Below the pieces are notes generated by a model, which saw only the letters and a program-made list of their open reading frames with translations, did no database searches and was not told where the DNA came from. This document shows positions 63,701 to 64,000 of a stretch of 64,000 bases of DNA, piece after piece. How positions within the stretch are numbered: position 1 is the stretch's first letter; the number at the start of each line of letters is the position of its first letter. The position numbers and the translations under genes are program-made. Origin of the DNA: a virus. The stretch spans positions 53,751 through 117,750 of the IMG/VR virus record IMGVR_UViG_3300042914_003776, one strand, 5' to 3'.

Positions 63701-64000
63701 AGATTATTTACATGTATACGAAAAAAATAGTAACGGATGGGATTTTGTAACCAAGATAGCCCCGGCTTTTGACGAATTTGATGCATCTTATTCTTATGCA
63801 GACATACTTGGTCCAAATATTTATCATTCTATTAGAACATTGGGTAATAGAAATTATTCTAATAGCTCGTTTAATTCTAGAACTTGGGATATTGATTTAA
63901 CTGGATGCTATGATTTAATTAATGATAGAATCTTGTTAAAAGATCCATTAAGCTATTCTGTTTTTCAAAAAGAACCAGATTATATTAATTCTTCCAGAAT
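60741..64000 (+). CDS. Large tail protein, 3' end outside window (at least 1086 aa)
   Basis: Open frame from ATG 60741, with AAGGA before it, to the right edge. MTNTKESLGLHTISDGPVGG; aromatic, Tyr/Asn-rich beta protein throughout (FLDDYLSEKGNYKIRFGAKD, YCFEHQESISNVGFHSFYKT, LYYYPPDRFGNYFKYNGNIL). No cysteine-rich or transmembrane part. Position directly after the tape measure suggests a distal tail or tail-tip/baseplate component. I do not recognise the family. Confidence 0.8.
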   Translation, partial: MTNTKESLGLHTISDGPVGGIYSRTGQSNLVLQASSVGTPHFTNWDAGLTSLENTTKERFEARTATRFLDDYLSEKGNYKIRFGAKDIKIADNLAAVSYPEYTDINKSIVKIFDTNLLTYHTGIKVNSYDYTCIDWSLVYNDSVLMPQINLDTLLNPYAGFPSSTNNRFDADLDGLYIIIEYTGYYTLADADPCVLAAPYYNSVLDGKRQILKYNSNENSLLAGEYTIVDFSAGSPTSKKMVLARIGHTLDIGPTEFFSANLATLDVGGFGFIGCNIYLLRYKPVIECGKVDLYTKKRGQITSYDSNGKLVCLKHNLQNGDIIKISGAKNSKINGIRYVQVVNDSTFIIYSTADLTVRVDSYYEGLPEWTACGNIYDSESQAWDYLGTLTSPDGRNGYCFEHQESISNVGFHSFYKTNTLGDNFNNVSTLDQLLELDFSMTSGILTNFYNFPIFSYGSPTRAPSVDAFLNSINFDQGLLKSTNVANEYAPSPLDSVWAGPYNYLNSFKFGHSIDLVKYQNKYVLAVGERGLSSIPNLNFSFQLPVSPIYGKVFLFNIYMDSNGQIENLSYPDRPVEFDSKYYAYTNDSSIAKPPYLTPGNNVSGFYRSLSHFTPIDFADKQYNYYYGTLTHTNGSVTGATDSEYFFDYCNDEMLGDSNLYRRIEYLNGMDYWYGSMVYSLLDLDKNGALPEDPVGLDYNAGGCRDAYFTNISIPKFLSNTSFVYSNPPIYHRGGFNVYPYVDNFGKAVALDVSGNDIYLLSSSKTKPIVERPNYSDGLPSEIEIGDGPGSCSNDNLNKTHCGYIHVFKNGIKIQKIYETEAYTLPSGRHYGFYYKADKFASSMYAKGGELVFGQTKPIDYHDSASNQLETSKIFIYKRSGDLYYKINTIQNSKNNNFSFINDFSFPDQKEFFLRDGNEFMVFSGGILSGTDISGLYYYPPDRFGNYFKYNGNILVANAFDIYNEDGEYHASNNDIFTGRSNEFNRPIDYLHVYEKNSNGWDFVTKIAPAFDEFDASYSYADILGPNIYHSIRTLGNRNYSNSSFNSRTWDIDLTGCYDLINDRILLKDPLSYSVFQKEPDYINSSR

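Overview
The window is part of a tailed bacteriophage (Caudoviricetes) genome. It carries a large terminase, portal, protease/scaffold, major capsid protein, tail tube and a 2604-residue tape measure protein, all on the + strand. I see no tail sheath, so a siphovirus-like tail is likely but not proven. The host is not identifiable. Consensus TTGACA/TATAAT promoters point to a host with an ordinary housekeeping sigma factor. A small lipoprotein hints at a Gram-negative cell, and the LamG and fibre proteins resemble those of aquatic phages such as cyanophages.

Left arm (1-17270, - strand): about 45 tiny genes, mostly 38-130 residues and of unknown function. Many have their own promoter (TTGACA, a GCCGATA-like block in the spacer, TATAAT), a short leader (often ACACAAAGGA) and a hairpin terminator. 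This is a modular early/accessory region resembling the promoter-plus-stem-loop cassettes of T4-type phages. GC-rich terminator blocks with a CCCGGCCGGCCCGG core recur at cassette borders. Recognisable proteins are a DUF932 protein, a helix-hairpin-helix DNA glycosylase, a GP88 protein, a QPIETAPKDG-type protein, a GIY-YIG+HNH endonuclease and a second HNH nuclease. RNA features are a tRNA-Thr(UGU), a tRNA-like RNA with a 114-nt insertion, and a structured untranslated transcript near 5.1-5.65 kb.

Junction (17270-17335): the strands diverge. The first rightward genes include a short sigma-70 region 2 protein, possibly a gp55-like late sigma factor. A GTGTATAT/GTGTAAT motif recurs before rightward transcription units and may be its promoter.

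Right arm (17335-64000, + strand): a regulation/packaging block (sigma-like protein, HTH/coiled-coil protein, GDP-mannose 4,6-dehydratase, HNH, ERCC4 nuclease, terminase, portal); a head block (protease with nested scaffold, decoration protein, capsid); and a large adhesin block (27.9-46.7 kb) with six LamG-like paralogues, three modular fibres and two beta-helix-like paralogues. Connector and tail genes follow (tube, probable assembly proteins, tape measure, and a large tail protein running off the right end). The adhesin block shares sequence modules, which suggests recombination among receptor-binding genes.
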